DNA from: JBBQVS01 sp963792705
GTDB taxonomy: Bacteria > Chloroflexota > Ktedonobacteria > Ktedonobacterales > Ktedonobacteraceae
Length of the DNA stretch: 64,000 bases
NCBI GenBank assembly: GCA_963792705.1
Contig: CAWBXD010000011.1
Coordinates: 1,010,135 to 1,074,134, forward strand
Direction of reading: 5' to 3'
Under the pieces are notes generated by a model. That model had not been told where the DNA came from, made no database searches, and saw only the letters and a list, made by a program, of their open reading frames with translations. Positions 1 to 8,900 of the stretch are shown here, piece by piece. The position numbers were made by a program, and so were the translations under genes. Each line of letters opens with the position of its first letter. Within the stretch, counting starts at the first letter, position 1.

Positions 1-4
1 AATC

Positions 5-427
5 ATGACTCAATCACATACAAGTGGACACGAAACACAAAGCGAAAATATGCAAGACTCGCCAATGATGGCCCACCTGCTGGATGCTCTCAAGCAAGGC
101 ACCGACATTGGACACTATGGGCGTCTAACCTTCGTAATGATTGCACGTCACTTCTTGCCAGAAGACGAGATCGTCGAGTTGCTCAGCCATCAGCCCGACC
201 ATAATGCAACCGAGGCACGTGCCCTGTTACATCAGGTCAAAGCACGTGACTATAACCCACCCAAACGTGAGCGCATCATAGAATGGCAGTCGCAGCAGGA
301 CTTTCCCATCTGCCCAACGCCTGACGAGCCAGGCACCTGCAACGTCTACCAGGAACTGCGCTTCCCCGATGGCATCTACGACAACATCAACAATTTCTAC
401 GAAGAACAAGCCGAAGAAAAAAAGTAA
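5..427 (+). CDS. Small hypothetical protein, possible iron-sulfur/primase-like fold
   Basis: A 140-residue soluble protein of unknown function. The start is the first ATG available, but only four bases lie upstream, so the gene could begin earlier, outside the window. The first 25 residues look disordered. The core (about residues 35-120) has an acidic helical segment, the phrase YNPPKRERIIEWQ, and two cysteines in FPICP and GTCNVY. The order of a helical stretch, an EIVELL motif, a Y-x-PP-x-R phrase and late cysteines is vaguely like the C-terminal domain of archaeal-type primase large subunits (PriL). That likeness is only my impression. The gene ends at a strong hairpin shared with the convergent SDR gene. 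I would call it hypothetical. Confidence 0.75.
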   Translation: MTQSHTSGHETQSENMQDSPMMAHLLDALKQGTDIGHYGRLTFVMIARHFLPEDEIVELLSHQPDHNATEARALLHQVKARDYNPPKRERIIEWQSQQDFPICPTPDEPGTCNVYQELRFPDGIYDNINNFYEEQAEEKK

Positions 428-485
428 CATAAAAAACAAGGGATGGTGCGTAGGTATCCCCACACACCATCCCTTGTTTTTTATG
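428..485. terminator. Bidirectional hairpin terminator
   Basis: A perfect 21-bp inverted repeat (428-448 with 465-485) encloses a 16-nt loop. The arms contain AAAAAACAAGGGATGG and its complement, so a U-tract is read from either strand. It lies between the convergent genes ending at 427 and 491 and can serve both. Confidence 0.85.
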
Positions 486-490
486 TTTGA

Positions 491-1240
491 CTAACGTTCT
501 TGTTCAGTTGGACGAATCAGAATTTCGTTGACATCCACACGATCAGGTTGTGTGACCGCATAAAGAATAGCAGCGGCAATATCCTCGCTTTCGAGTGGCG
601 TCATTGCCTTGACAAAATCCTCGATATTCTTTTTTGCACTAGCATCGGTGATATGGTTCGTCAATTCAGTTGCTACCGCACCCGGTTCGATAATCGTCAC
701 GCGCACATGATACTTGAGCACTTCTTGCCGTAACGCTTCAGAAAATGCCACAACCCCCCATTTAGAGGCATTATAGACACCACTACCAGCACGAGCCGTT
801 CTGCCCGCGACAGATGAGATATTCACGATGTGTCCACTATTCTGCTGCTTCATAATCGGCAAGGCCGCGTGTGTCGCGTACATCAAGCCCAACACATTTG
901 TGTTGATCATCCGCCGCCAATCCTCTGTATTCGCGCCCTCGATCATACCTAGCAGCATCAAGCCAGCATTATTGACCAGAATATCCACACGTCCAAGTTC
1001 GCTCTTTGTCTTTTGGACGATCTCGTTTGCCTGTGCCTCATCCGCAACGTCCGCGACGATTGGATACGCTTTGCCACCAGTATCGGTGATACGCTTGACC
1101 AAATCTTGCAAGCGGTCCTCGCGCCGTGCCGAAACCGCTACGGCAGCACCCTCTGCCGCCAACGCCAACGCCGTAGCCTCACCAATACCCGATGATGCAC
1201 CCGTAATCAGTGCAACCTTCCCCGTAAGTTTCTGTGCCAT
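491..1240 (-). CDS. SDR family NAD(P)-dependent oxidoreductase
   Basis: A classical short-chain dehydrogenase/reductase of 249 residues, the usual length for the family. The nucleotide-binding glycine motif TGASSGIGEA is near residue 14, the structural NNAG motif near residue 90, and the catalytic serine region (NISSVAG) and YNASK near residues 142-160. A basic residue after the glycine motif (SARR) suggests NADP(H). It should act in the cytoplasm on a carbonyl or alcohol substrate that cannot be named from sequence. The ATG at 1240 has AGAGG upstream. It is monocistronic: its 3' end meets a shared terminator, and a dispersed repeat lies just upstream of its start. Confidence 0.93.
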   Translation of the reverse strand: MAQKLTGKVALITGASSGIGEATALALAAEGAAVAVSARREDRLQDLVKRITDTGGKAYPIVADVADEAQANEIVQKTKSELGRVDILVNNAGLMLLGMIEGANTEDWRRMINTNVLGLMYATHAALPIMKQQNSGHIVNISSVAGRTARAGSGVYNASKWGVVAFSEALRQEVLKYHVRVTIIEPGAVATELTNHITDASAKKNIEDFVKAMTPLESEDIAAAILYAVTQPDRVDVNEILIRPTEQER

Positions 1241-1328
1241 GTTGTAATTAAACCTCTTTTGTGTGTTTGTTTTGACAAGCTTTCGCTATGTGTTACACGG
1301 ATGAGGGGAGGGGAAATGTGTACATTCC

Positions 1329-1470
1329 GTAGGGACCGATTATGCTCTTGAACAAAAGCGGATGAATCGGTCCCTACAAACGACATATCCGCATTCATTT
1401 GTGAAACGGCATTATCCGTGTCCACTGCACGAGCGAAGCAAGGTACAGTCCTCATGATGTACTACAAATG
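1329..1470. repeat. Dispersed repeat, copy A (GTAGGGACC family)
   Basis: GTAGGGACCGATT at 1329-1341 is the exact inverse of AATCGGTCCCTAC at 1365-1377. The sequence after the right arm (AAACGACATATCCG, then ATTCATT) recurs almost exactly after the copy at 31841-31909. A second block at about 1424-1452 (CTGCACGAGCGAAGCAA...) matches, in inverse orientation, a block at about 12150-12177 inside the copy at 12043-12205. The module probably spreads as a small non-coding repeat (MITE or REP-like). The short open frame that crosses it shows no protein-like features. Confidence 0.7.
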
Positions 1471-1668
1471 CACATTTAACAGCATCCTCAACCCATTAGC
1501 TAACGTCATTCCACCCCATAGAAGGTCATGCACACCAGCATATTCTACGTAGGTCACGTATCCTTGTGCTTCTAACTCTTGCCAGAAAGAGGCTATATTG
1601 AAACCATAGGCCAACCATTTTTGTAAACCTATTAATTTTGGACTTTGAAGGCCAGTCAATGCCCTCAT
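1462..1668 (-). CDS. Small protein, last gene of the HipA-like/DUF3037 operon
   Basis: A 68-residue protein of unknown function. Its ATG overlaps the stop codon of the upstream DUF3037 gene in an ATGA arrangement (1665-1668), which argues for translational coupling and a real gene. The sequence is neutral, with aromatic residues and a mildly hydrophobic C-terminal half (LLWGGMTLANGLRMLLNV), but no clear membrane helix or signal peptide. I recognise no family. Its place suggests a partner or accessory of the HipA-like kinase module. Confidence 0.6.
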   Translation of the reverse strand: MRALTGLQSPKLIGLQKWLAYGFNIASFWQELEAQGYVTYVEYAGVHDLLWGGMTLANGLRMLLNVHL

Positions 1669-2063
1669 GAATGCTCCTGTACAAACACCATCTTCTCCAT
1701 CAACGCTTGCAACGTAGCTTCTGGGTCAGCACAAAGGCCGCTATGCATGGGCGAGGTCTGGATGATAGTGCTGCGAGGAGCAACGAGCCAGTGGAAGCGT
1801 TCGGATTGTGAGAGTTCTCCGATAGGGCCAGCATTCTTGCCACCAGTGGAGACGAGGACGAGCAAATCAAGGTGATACTTCACTTCATCAATATCAAGCA
1901 ACGGAGCGAACACGCTTAGACGCTGTACATCAAGCGCGATACGTGTGTGGAGAAAACGACGTGTGCGACAGAAGAGAATTACGCCAACATTGAGGAATTC
2001 GCCGCGCTCGACGCGTGGCATAACCCGCACAACGGCATAGTCATACGAGGCTAGCGCGTGCAT
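1665..2063 (-). CDS. DUF3037 domain-containing protein
   Basis: A 132-residue protein matching the DUF3037 pattern: YDYAVVRVMPRVERGEFLNVGVILFC at the N-terminus, then a helical DLLVLVS segment and a WLVAPRSTIIQTSPMHSG core. The biochemical role of this family is unknown. It is often next to HipA-like kinase genes, as here, where its start lies 23 bp inside the upstream kinase gene and its end overlaps the next small gene by 4 bp. The tight overlaps indicate one transcript and probably a functional complex or toxin/antitoxin-like module. The start at 2063 fits the conserved YDYA beginning; the SD is embedded in the upstream gene. Confidence 0.88.
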   Translation of the reverse strand: MHALASYDYAVVRVMPRVERGEFLNVGVILFCRTRRFLHTRIALDVQRLSVFAPLLDIDEVKYHLDLLVLVSTGGKNAGPIGELSQSERFHWLVAPRSTIIQTSPMHSGLCADPEATLQALMEKMVFVQEHS

Positions 2064-2823
2064 GCAAAGCCTCCTCTACAAAAACCTGTGATGCCGCTAG
2101 ACGGTCTAGCAAGTAGGCAAGATACGCTGCCCGATGTTCCTCTTTTGATGTAAAGAGTGGGTCATCGCCCAACCACTCATCAGGAATGGCCTCGATAATA
2201 CCCTCCAGTAGAGGCGCGTTCAGGCGACTCTTAAGCAATGCGTCGGCTTCTGCAAGCTGTGTGGCGACACGCAATAAGACATGATCTTTAATCTGGACAA
2301 AGGGCGAACGGCTCCGTTCAAGGTAGTTCGCGCCAGTGTGATGGAAGTAGAGCGAGGCTCCGTGGTCGATGAGATACAATTGTTTATGCCAGAACAGCAT
2401 ATTGGTATTGCGTGGAGTGCGATCAACATTGGAGACATAAGCATCGAACCAGACAATTGACGACGCCAACAACGGATCAATCAGACGTGCATCTATCGCA
2501 TCAAAGGTCAACGACCCCGGAAGATAGTCAAGCGCGAGATTAAGCCCTGTACTTGCCTTGATGAGATTGTATATTTCGTAATCCGGCTCGTTACGCCCTA
2601 AAGCTGCGTCTAGCTCCATAAACACGATTTCTGGCACGGTGAGGCCAAGGGCGCGTCCAATCTCGCCCGCCACAAGTTCTGCGATCAGCGATTTTGGTCC
2701 TTGACCCGCGCCACGAAACTTGAGCACATAGAGGCCATCATCCTCCGCCTCAACAATCGCTGGCAAAGAGCCGCCTTCGCGTAGCGGCGTCACATAACGT
2801 GTAGCAGTGAGTGTTCTTAGCAT
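2041..2823 (-). CDS. HipA-like kinase domain protein
   Basis: A 260-residue protein resembling the C-terminal kinase domain of HipA-type serine/threonine kinases (the small HipA_2 group) without the HipA N-subdomain. The ATP-binding lysine is probably in YVLKFRGAGQGPKSL near residue 32. The catalytic loop is SNVDRTPRNTN near residue 152, and the metal-binding aspartate is in LYLIDHG near residue 170. I start at 2823 (MLRTLTATRY) rather than the longer frame from 2889, whose extra residues are hydrophobic and unlike the family. No HipB-like antitoxin lies upstream. The gene is first in an overlapping operon with DUF3037 and a 68-residue protein. Role (growth control, phage response, or other) is unknown. 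Confidence 0.85.
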   Translation of the reverse strand: MLRTLTATRYVTPLREGGSLPAIVEAEDDGLYVLKFRGAGQGPKSLIAELVAGEIGRALGLTVPEIVFMELDAALGRNEPDYEIYNLIKASTGLNLALDYLPGSLTFDAIDARLIDPLLASSIVWFDAYVSNVDRTPRNTNMLFWHKQLYLIDHGASLYFHHTGANYLERSRSPFVQIKDHVLLRVATQLAEADALLKSRLNAPLLEGIIEAIPDEWLGDDPLFTSKEEHRAAYLAYLLDRLAASQVFVEEALHARASLV

Positions 2824-3006
2824 AGTTTGTATTTTATCACAGCTTTCCCATGAGATAAATGGGTAGAAAGAAGAAACAAAAAGAAACAATCGGCGTGGTA
2901 GTACGTTATGAATAAGTAGAATAACAAAACTCTATGCATGCTATTCCTATCCAAAAACACTACATATTTATTTTTTACGCTTGTTTCCATCTGATAGAGG
3001 GGTTGT

Positions 3007-5679
3007 ATGTCCGATATATCGAACACATCGAGTACGTCTGATTCGTCGCAAAATAATGGTGTACCTACACAACGGTTTTCAAAAAATATGTTCAAGCCGC
3101 CATTTGCTGCCGATGTGCCTGTGTACGATGATACTCCTCCTGCACACCCTCAATACATACATGCCGATGTGCCTGTACATCCAGTCGATGGAGGTATGTC
3201 GCCGACTACATCGCCAAATCATGGTGAGTTTCAAATTCCACCGTTTATGCTAGCGGATATGCAAAGGGCTGCCTCAGGCTTTTCCTCGACGGACCCAATT
3301 GTTGATTTTAACCGCGGAGAACAACGTGTGAAGATTGATACGCTTAAGCATGTTGCCCTATCTAGTATGAACAGTCTACAAAGAAATGTGTCTGCCGCGC
3401 GCCCACAATCTGTAGGAATGCAACCACGGATAAACGCACAAAACAACACGTTCGCAGGTCGGCGTGAACCCATTTCGGCATCACTACACCCTGCGGCTCC
3501 GCTACCGAGGCAACCACTGCCTCCTGGACGGCCTCCGCTAGCTCCTGCCGTACAGAGACCATTGCCACCGCATTCGACGAAAACAAAATTCCTTTTGCTC
3601 ATCTTTCTACTTGCCTCTCTTATCCCAGGTATCCTTGGCATCGCGGATAGCATGAGTCTCTACGCAATATACAGTCATGGCTACAGTGGAGTACAACATC
3701 TTTTACATGTACGCACACTTGCAACTGATCTCAAAGCCCATCCAACCAACCTGGACATCAATAAACTGCATCAAGTGCAAGCAGAGCTACAGGGTGCGCG
3801 TGACGATTTCAAAGTGTTGCATACAGAACTTATGCAAAACGTGTATGTGAACGCGGCTAATAGTGGACTTCCAAGTTATGTTTCGTCCGCACTTGCGCTC
3901 TGTCAAATTGGAACTGATGCCTCGGATATTGGACAGGCTTTGGCGAAAATGGCGATAGACTTTGCGCCTGCGTTACATGGTTCGCTGCTTGCCGCCTCCA
4001 CAAAACCGCTTGTCACACCTGAGATGCTTACCGAAGCGCGCTCGGTTATCGAATACAGCTTGCCCTTGATGAAGGATATTCAAGCACAAACGCCGTCGCT
4101 CTCACTCGATATCTTTCCTATTAGTACAACGCAACGTGAAGAGATCATGCAGGGTATTCAACTCTTACCACTGGCCGTCACCGATATGACGCAAGCGCAA
4201 GGTCTTATGGATGCGCTAGGCTGGATTATTGGTGTCGGTCAACCGCGCACCTTCCTGGTCCAAACAACGGACCGCGCCGAGTTACGCCCGACAGGTGGCT
4301 TCACAGGACAATTCGGCGAACTCTCGTTGAATGGTGGGCGCATGGGACCATTCAAACTACAAAATATCGCGTTGTTTGAATATGGAAATAACGTACCAAA
4401 TAATGGAAAAACTCCGCCAGCAGCGTATCAGTCATGGTGGCCTATCGCAAACTGGGGCTTGCGTGACTCAAACCTGTCTGCAGATTTCCCCACGTCGGCA
4501 CGTATTGCAATCAACACGTACAAGTATGAGTTCCAGCATCAGGTGGATGGTGTTATCGTCTTTTCGCCATTCTTAATCTCACGTGTTCTTGCCGTAACAG
4601 GACCTCTCTATGTCCCTGGATACAACGAAACTATTACCGCCGCAAACTTTGAAAGTAGGTTACACTACTATCAGCTAGACAATGTAGGTATCCGTAAAGA
4701 GGAAATCGTTGAGCATGTCTATGATCCCAATGCCGCACGTAAACTGTTCACAGGCCGCGTTACAAAATTGCTGATGGACAAAGTGAAGCATGCACAAACA
4801 ACCGATTTAATCGGTATCGCGGACGAGATGCTCCATGCGTTGAAGACACGAGACCTACAGGTGTATGTAACAAATACACAAATCGAGAATCTACTCGTTA
4901 AATATGATGCGGCTGCTACTATGGACCGCTCAACAACACACGATGGTCTTTTCGTTGTACAGGCAAATGTGAGCGCGAATAAAGGTTCTCAGTATGTGAA
5001 AACAATCATGCATGACACGGTGACACTTGATGCCAAAGGTGGCGCAACACATGCACTGCAAATAAACCTTAACTATCATGTGATAGACCAGATTTACGGA
5101 CCCGACACCTATCACGATTATGTCCGTGTGTATGTGCCGCCGACCGCGAAGTTCCTAAACGGCAATGGTTTCGAGCAGCTAGGACAACCCTATTGCAGTA
5201 CCTATGCAGGATTTGGTGCTTGTCCAGCCTATAATGCTTATGGCGATGGAGATTTAATGTGCCCTGCCAATCAGAGCGACCCGATGGTAGAGACAAATCA
5301 TAACAATGATCCGTATAATCTCAAAAATCATCCGTTGAATCAGGAAGGGCCTCCGACAAATATGGTCAGCGATGAAGCCCAGCGCGCCATGTATGCAGGA
5401 TGGGTACTTATTCCGAAAAATTGTGACGCAACATTGACGCTTTCGTGGTACGTACCACCGATGGGACACGATGCATACAGCTTACTGGTACAACGTCAAT
5501 CCGGTACGTATCCAGAGATGGACCTTACCATTCTTCCCACACCGGGGAATTGTACGGCACTTAGAACAACTGGCAAGTACTTTAATACCGTACTCAGCAG
5601 TGACCAGTCGTTTTCGCTAGTCGCGCCCAACGCGGAAAACGGCGCGAACAGCAACTGTTATGTGCAACCAAAATTATAG
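3007..5679 (+). CDS. DUF4012 domain membrane protein
   Basis: An 890-residue protein. Residues 1-190 are low-complexity, rich in proline, serine and threonine. One transmembrane helix follows at about 192-213 (FLLLIFLLASLIPGILGIA), then a large extracytoplasmic part. The DUF4012 hallmark, RPTGGFTGQFGEL, is near residue 425. These proteins occur in Gram-positive and Chloroflexota genomes and resemble LytR-type surface proteins in layout; a cell-envelope role is inference. An N-inside, C-outside topology is likely. The start at 3007 follows GAGGGGTTGT. It is flanked by intergenic regions on both sides, so it is probably a single-gene transcript. Confidence 0.9.
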   Translation: MSDISNTSSTSDSSQNNGVPTQRFSKNMFKPPFAADVPVYDDTPPAHPQYIHADVPVHPVDGGMSPTTSPNHGEFQIPPFMLADMQRAASGFSSTDPIVDFNRGEQRVKIDTLKHVALSSMNSLQRNVSAARPQSVGMQPRINAQNNTFAGRREPISASLHPAAPLPRQPLPPGRPPLAPAVQRPLPPHSTKTKFLLLIFLLASLIPGILGIADSMSLYAIYSHGYSGVQHLLHVRTLATDLKAHPTNLDINKLHQVQAELQGARDDFKVLHTELMQNVYVNAANSGLPSYVSSALALCQIGTDASDIGQALAKMAIDFAPALHGSLLAASTKPLVTPEMLTEARSVIEYSLPLMKDIQAQTPSLSLDIFPISTTQREEIMQGIQLLPLAVTDMTQAQGLMDALGWIIGVGQPRTFLVQTTDRAELRPTGGFTGQFGELSLNGGRMGPFKLQNIALFEYGNNVPNNGKTPPAAYQSWWPIANWGLRDSNLSADFPTSARIAINTYKYEFQHQVDGVIVFSPFLISRVLAVTGPLYVPGYNETITAANFESRLHYYQLDNVGIRKEEIVEHVYDPNAARKLFTGRVTKLLMDKVKHAQTTDLIGIADEMLHALKTRDLQVYVTNTQIENLLVKYDAAATMDRSTTHDGLFVVQANVSANKGSQYVKTIMHDTVTLDAKGGATHALQINLNYHVIDQIYGPDTYHDYVRVYVPPTAKFLNGNGFEQLGQPYCSTYAGFGACPAYNAYGDGDLMCPANQSDPMVETNHNNDPYNLKNHPLNQEGPPTNMVSDEAQRAMYAGWVLIPKNCDATLTLSWYVPPMGHDAYSLLVQRQSGTYPEMDLTILPTPGNCTALRTTGKYFNTVLSSDQSFSLVAPNAENGANSNCYVQPKL

Positions 5680-5922
5680 GAATGTTGAACGCGCTTCCGT
5701 ACTATTTGGTCGAGCTACATCATTACGCCTAACACAGCACAAGTATTGACACTTAGATGTATTGGCACGTATACTACTTCTGCTATATGCACCTATCAGC
5801 AGAATTGATGTAAATGCCCCGATTGCGTTTACTTATACATAAGACTATCGTTTTTTGTAGGAAATCATCTATGCTACTTGAGCATACGATGTTGTGGGAA
5901 GATTGTAGAAGAGAAGTTACCT
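5680..5922. other. Intergenic region upstream of the CHAT-like/ClpC gene
   Basis: About 240 bp with no convincing gene. A TTG at 5878 would extend the downstream frame by 15 residues, but these are cysteine-rich and unlike a Clp or CHAT N-terminus, and the ATG at 5923 is preceded by GAAGAGAAG. An ATG at 5871 is in a different, short frame. Confidence 0.5.
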
Positions 5923-8900
5923 ATGGAACAACCAGCTATTCTAAATATTACGCGCACTGATACCGCCTATCGTTTTCATCTTGATCTTCCCGATGGTCCT
6001 ACTTCCATAGGTCAGGACTACACGACCGAACTTACAAACGAGATACGCGAACGCTTACGCCGCAACCTGCAAATAGCAGTGCAGTCGATGAATACGTTGG
6101 CACAGGCAGAGACCAAGCGTCAAACCGTCAAACTAGGAGCAGTCAACGATACCCTGGTTACGCTGGGTCGCTTCCTCTTTGAAACACTCTTACCCACACC
6201 ATTGCAAGAGGCACTTCGTCGCCTGGATACCGCGCTCATTTTCAGCACAAATACACCCGATATTCCCTGGGAACTGCTCTTTGATACACAAAGCAAGCAA
6301 GGACGATACCTCGCGCAGTATATAAGCATAGGACGTGTTTCGCAACTTGGGCGAGACATGCTGCACCGTGCTCCACTTCCCGAAAGGCCAGTACGTAAGT
6401 TGGGACGACGCGAGGCACAAGGTCTCTCGGTTCTCTTTCTTGTCAATCCTACCGGTGAACGCAGTGGTGCTGAAGAAGAGGTAGCGACGCTCTGTACGAC
6501 GTTGCCTGAAACGATTACACGCATTATCCTATACAGACAGCAAGCCAATCAGTTAGAGATGCGGATGCGTCTCAGCGCAGATTCACCACACGTTATTCAC
6601 TACGCAGGACCATTTCCGCTGACTAACAGTGCGGGAGCAGAGCCAGTTCTGGCACTCGCGGGCAACTCGCGGTTAGACGGTGGGGCTGTAGAGCAACTCC
6701 TTCAATCGCTGCCCAAACGACCACTTATTTTCTTGAGCCACCACGAGGATGAGCGTCATCATCGCAATGGTAGTTCATCGACTAACCAGCAGGAACGCGA
6801 TGAAATGATGGAACGCGTCGCGACCAACTTATTAACAGCAGGCGCAGGTGCGGTTCTTGCACTACGCTGGCCCGTCAATACGCTGCGTACTCGTGAGTTT
6901 ACTACTCTCTTCTATCAAGATATTGGTGATGGTGTCACACTCGGTGAGGCACTGCGCCGTACCCGTGTAGCCATGATGCAGCAGCATCCCGATGATACCT
7001 CCTGGATGAGTTTTGTGCTGTATGGAGACCCAACACAACGCCTGGTTATCGGCTCATTTGCGAATAGAGAGCGACCTACTGTCGAACCACGCATCGAAGC
7101 GTTGGAAGATAGTCAGATTATGGCTCCGCTTTTCCCCTCCACAAACTCACCTGATCGCCGCTTCTTGCGCGCCGTGCTAGAACTCGCGTTAGGGGAAGCG
7201 CGTCGGATGCACAAAGATTATCTTGGCACCCCCCATCTCTTCATTGCCTTAACCAAACTCGATGGTGGGTGTACTCAGGATGCATTACGTAGCCTCGGCT
7301 TCTCCTCTAAGCAGGTTCGCGATGTTATTCGCCTCGCGTTAGGCTCTGGTAAAGCCACAAGTGATACGCCAATTCTGCCCACACGTCGCTGCAAAGAAAT
7401 ACTGCTTACAGCAGAGCGTAATGCGGCTACCGCTGGCGTTGCGGCAGTTGATGAGCGCGCGATAGCGCAAGCGGTGCTAAGCGAGGGTGATGGCGTCACG
7501 CATGAACTGCTGACAAAGCTAGGTATTAACCCAACCCAACTTATTGACCTGATTACCACAAGTAACGCACGTGCGCTCCTAGAGCTTGTGCCATCGGCCA
7601 ATCCCGTTCCCGAAGCTGCTCCTGTCGATCTGCCCGGAGGTCTGAATCCAGAGGGTGGCTCAAAAGGTGGTGCATCTGTGCTGGAACGTCTGGGTCGTGA
7701 CTTGACGAAACAGGCCGCCAACAAGCAGTTAACGCCTCTGATTGGACGCGACAAAGAAATTCGTCAGCTTATGCAGACGATGATGCTCAAGGATCGCAAC
7801 AATCCTATCCTGATCGGCGATTCGGGTGTAGGTAAAACAACCATCGTCGGCGGCCTGGCACAGCGTATCGTCGATGGCAAGGTTCCACCAGAATTGCGGG
7901 GTAAGCGGTTGATCGAGCTATCCGCCAGTTCTCTAGTCGCGGGAACCAAGTATCGTGGCGAGTTTGAAGAGCGCCTCCTGAAGGTCTTAGAAGAGGCCGA
8001 GGGGAGCGGCAATATCATTCTCTTTATCGACGAGATGCACCTGCTCATCGGCACAGGACGTGCAGCAGACGGCAGTATCGATGCGGCCGGCATTCTCAAA
8101 CCTGCATTAGCGGGTGGACGTCTGCGCTGTATCGGTGCGACCACACCACAAGAATATCGCAACATTGAGAAAGATGCCGCGATGGAGCGTCGCCTACGTC
8201 CCATTCAGATTGAGGAACCAACATCGGAAGAGGCATTACAAATTCTGCGTGGCATGCGTGACCTTTACGAACAACATCATCATGCCACCATCACCGATGA
8301 AGCGTTGGAAGCTGCGGTAAATCTCTCGGTACAATATCTGCCCAACATGCGCCTGCCTGACAAAGCGTGTAGCATCCTCGATGAGGCATGCTCACAGGCA
8401 CGTGTCTTTTCGATAGAACAACAAGAAGAGGTACCGGAAGAGCAAATATTTGACGATGATGATGAAGAATTGGTATCGCCGATTATCACTGCCGCCATGA
8501 TTGCTGAAATTATTTCGGCTCGTACAGGCATACCCGTTCGTGCCCCTGGTCGTGAGGAGCGTGACCGCTTGCTTAGCCTTGATACACGCCTCAAGACACG
8601 AGTAATTGGACAAGATGAGGCGGTCAAACGTGTAAGTCAAGCCATTCAGGTGGCACGTGCTGGACTCAAACCACATCATCGTCCTGTTGGTGTCTTCCTC
8701 TTCCTGGGACCAACAGGGGTGGGTAAAACTGAGCTTGCACGAGCGTTGGCATCAGAGGTATTTGGCTCGCCAGACCATCTCATCCGTGTCGATATGTCTG
8801 AGTATATGGAAAAACATGCCGTATCGCGTATGGTTGGCTCTCCTCCAGGATATGTTGGCTACGATCAGGAGGGACAGTTGACAGGAAAACTACGTCGCCG

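Noticed and set aside
1207..1455. Leftward frame of 82 codons upstream of the SDR gene
   Set aside because: It overlaps the SDR coding start and runs through a dispersed repeat; no ribosome site and no protein-like pattern.
3231..3653. Leftward 140-codon frame inside the DUF4012 gene
   Set aside because: Shadow of the proline-rich coding region on the other strand; no independent support.
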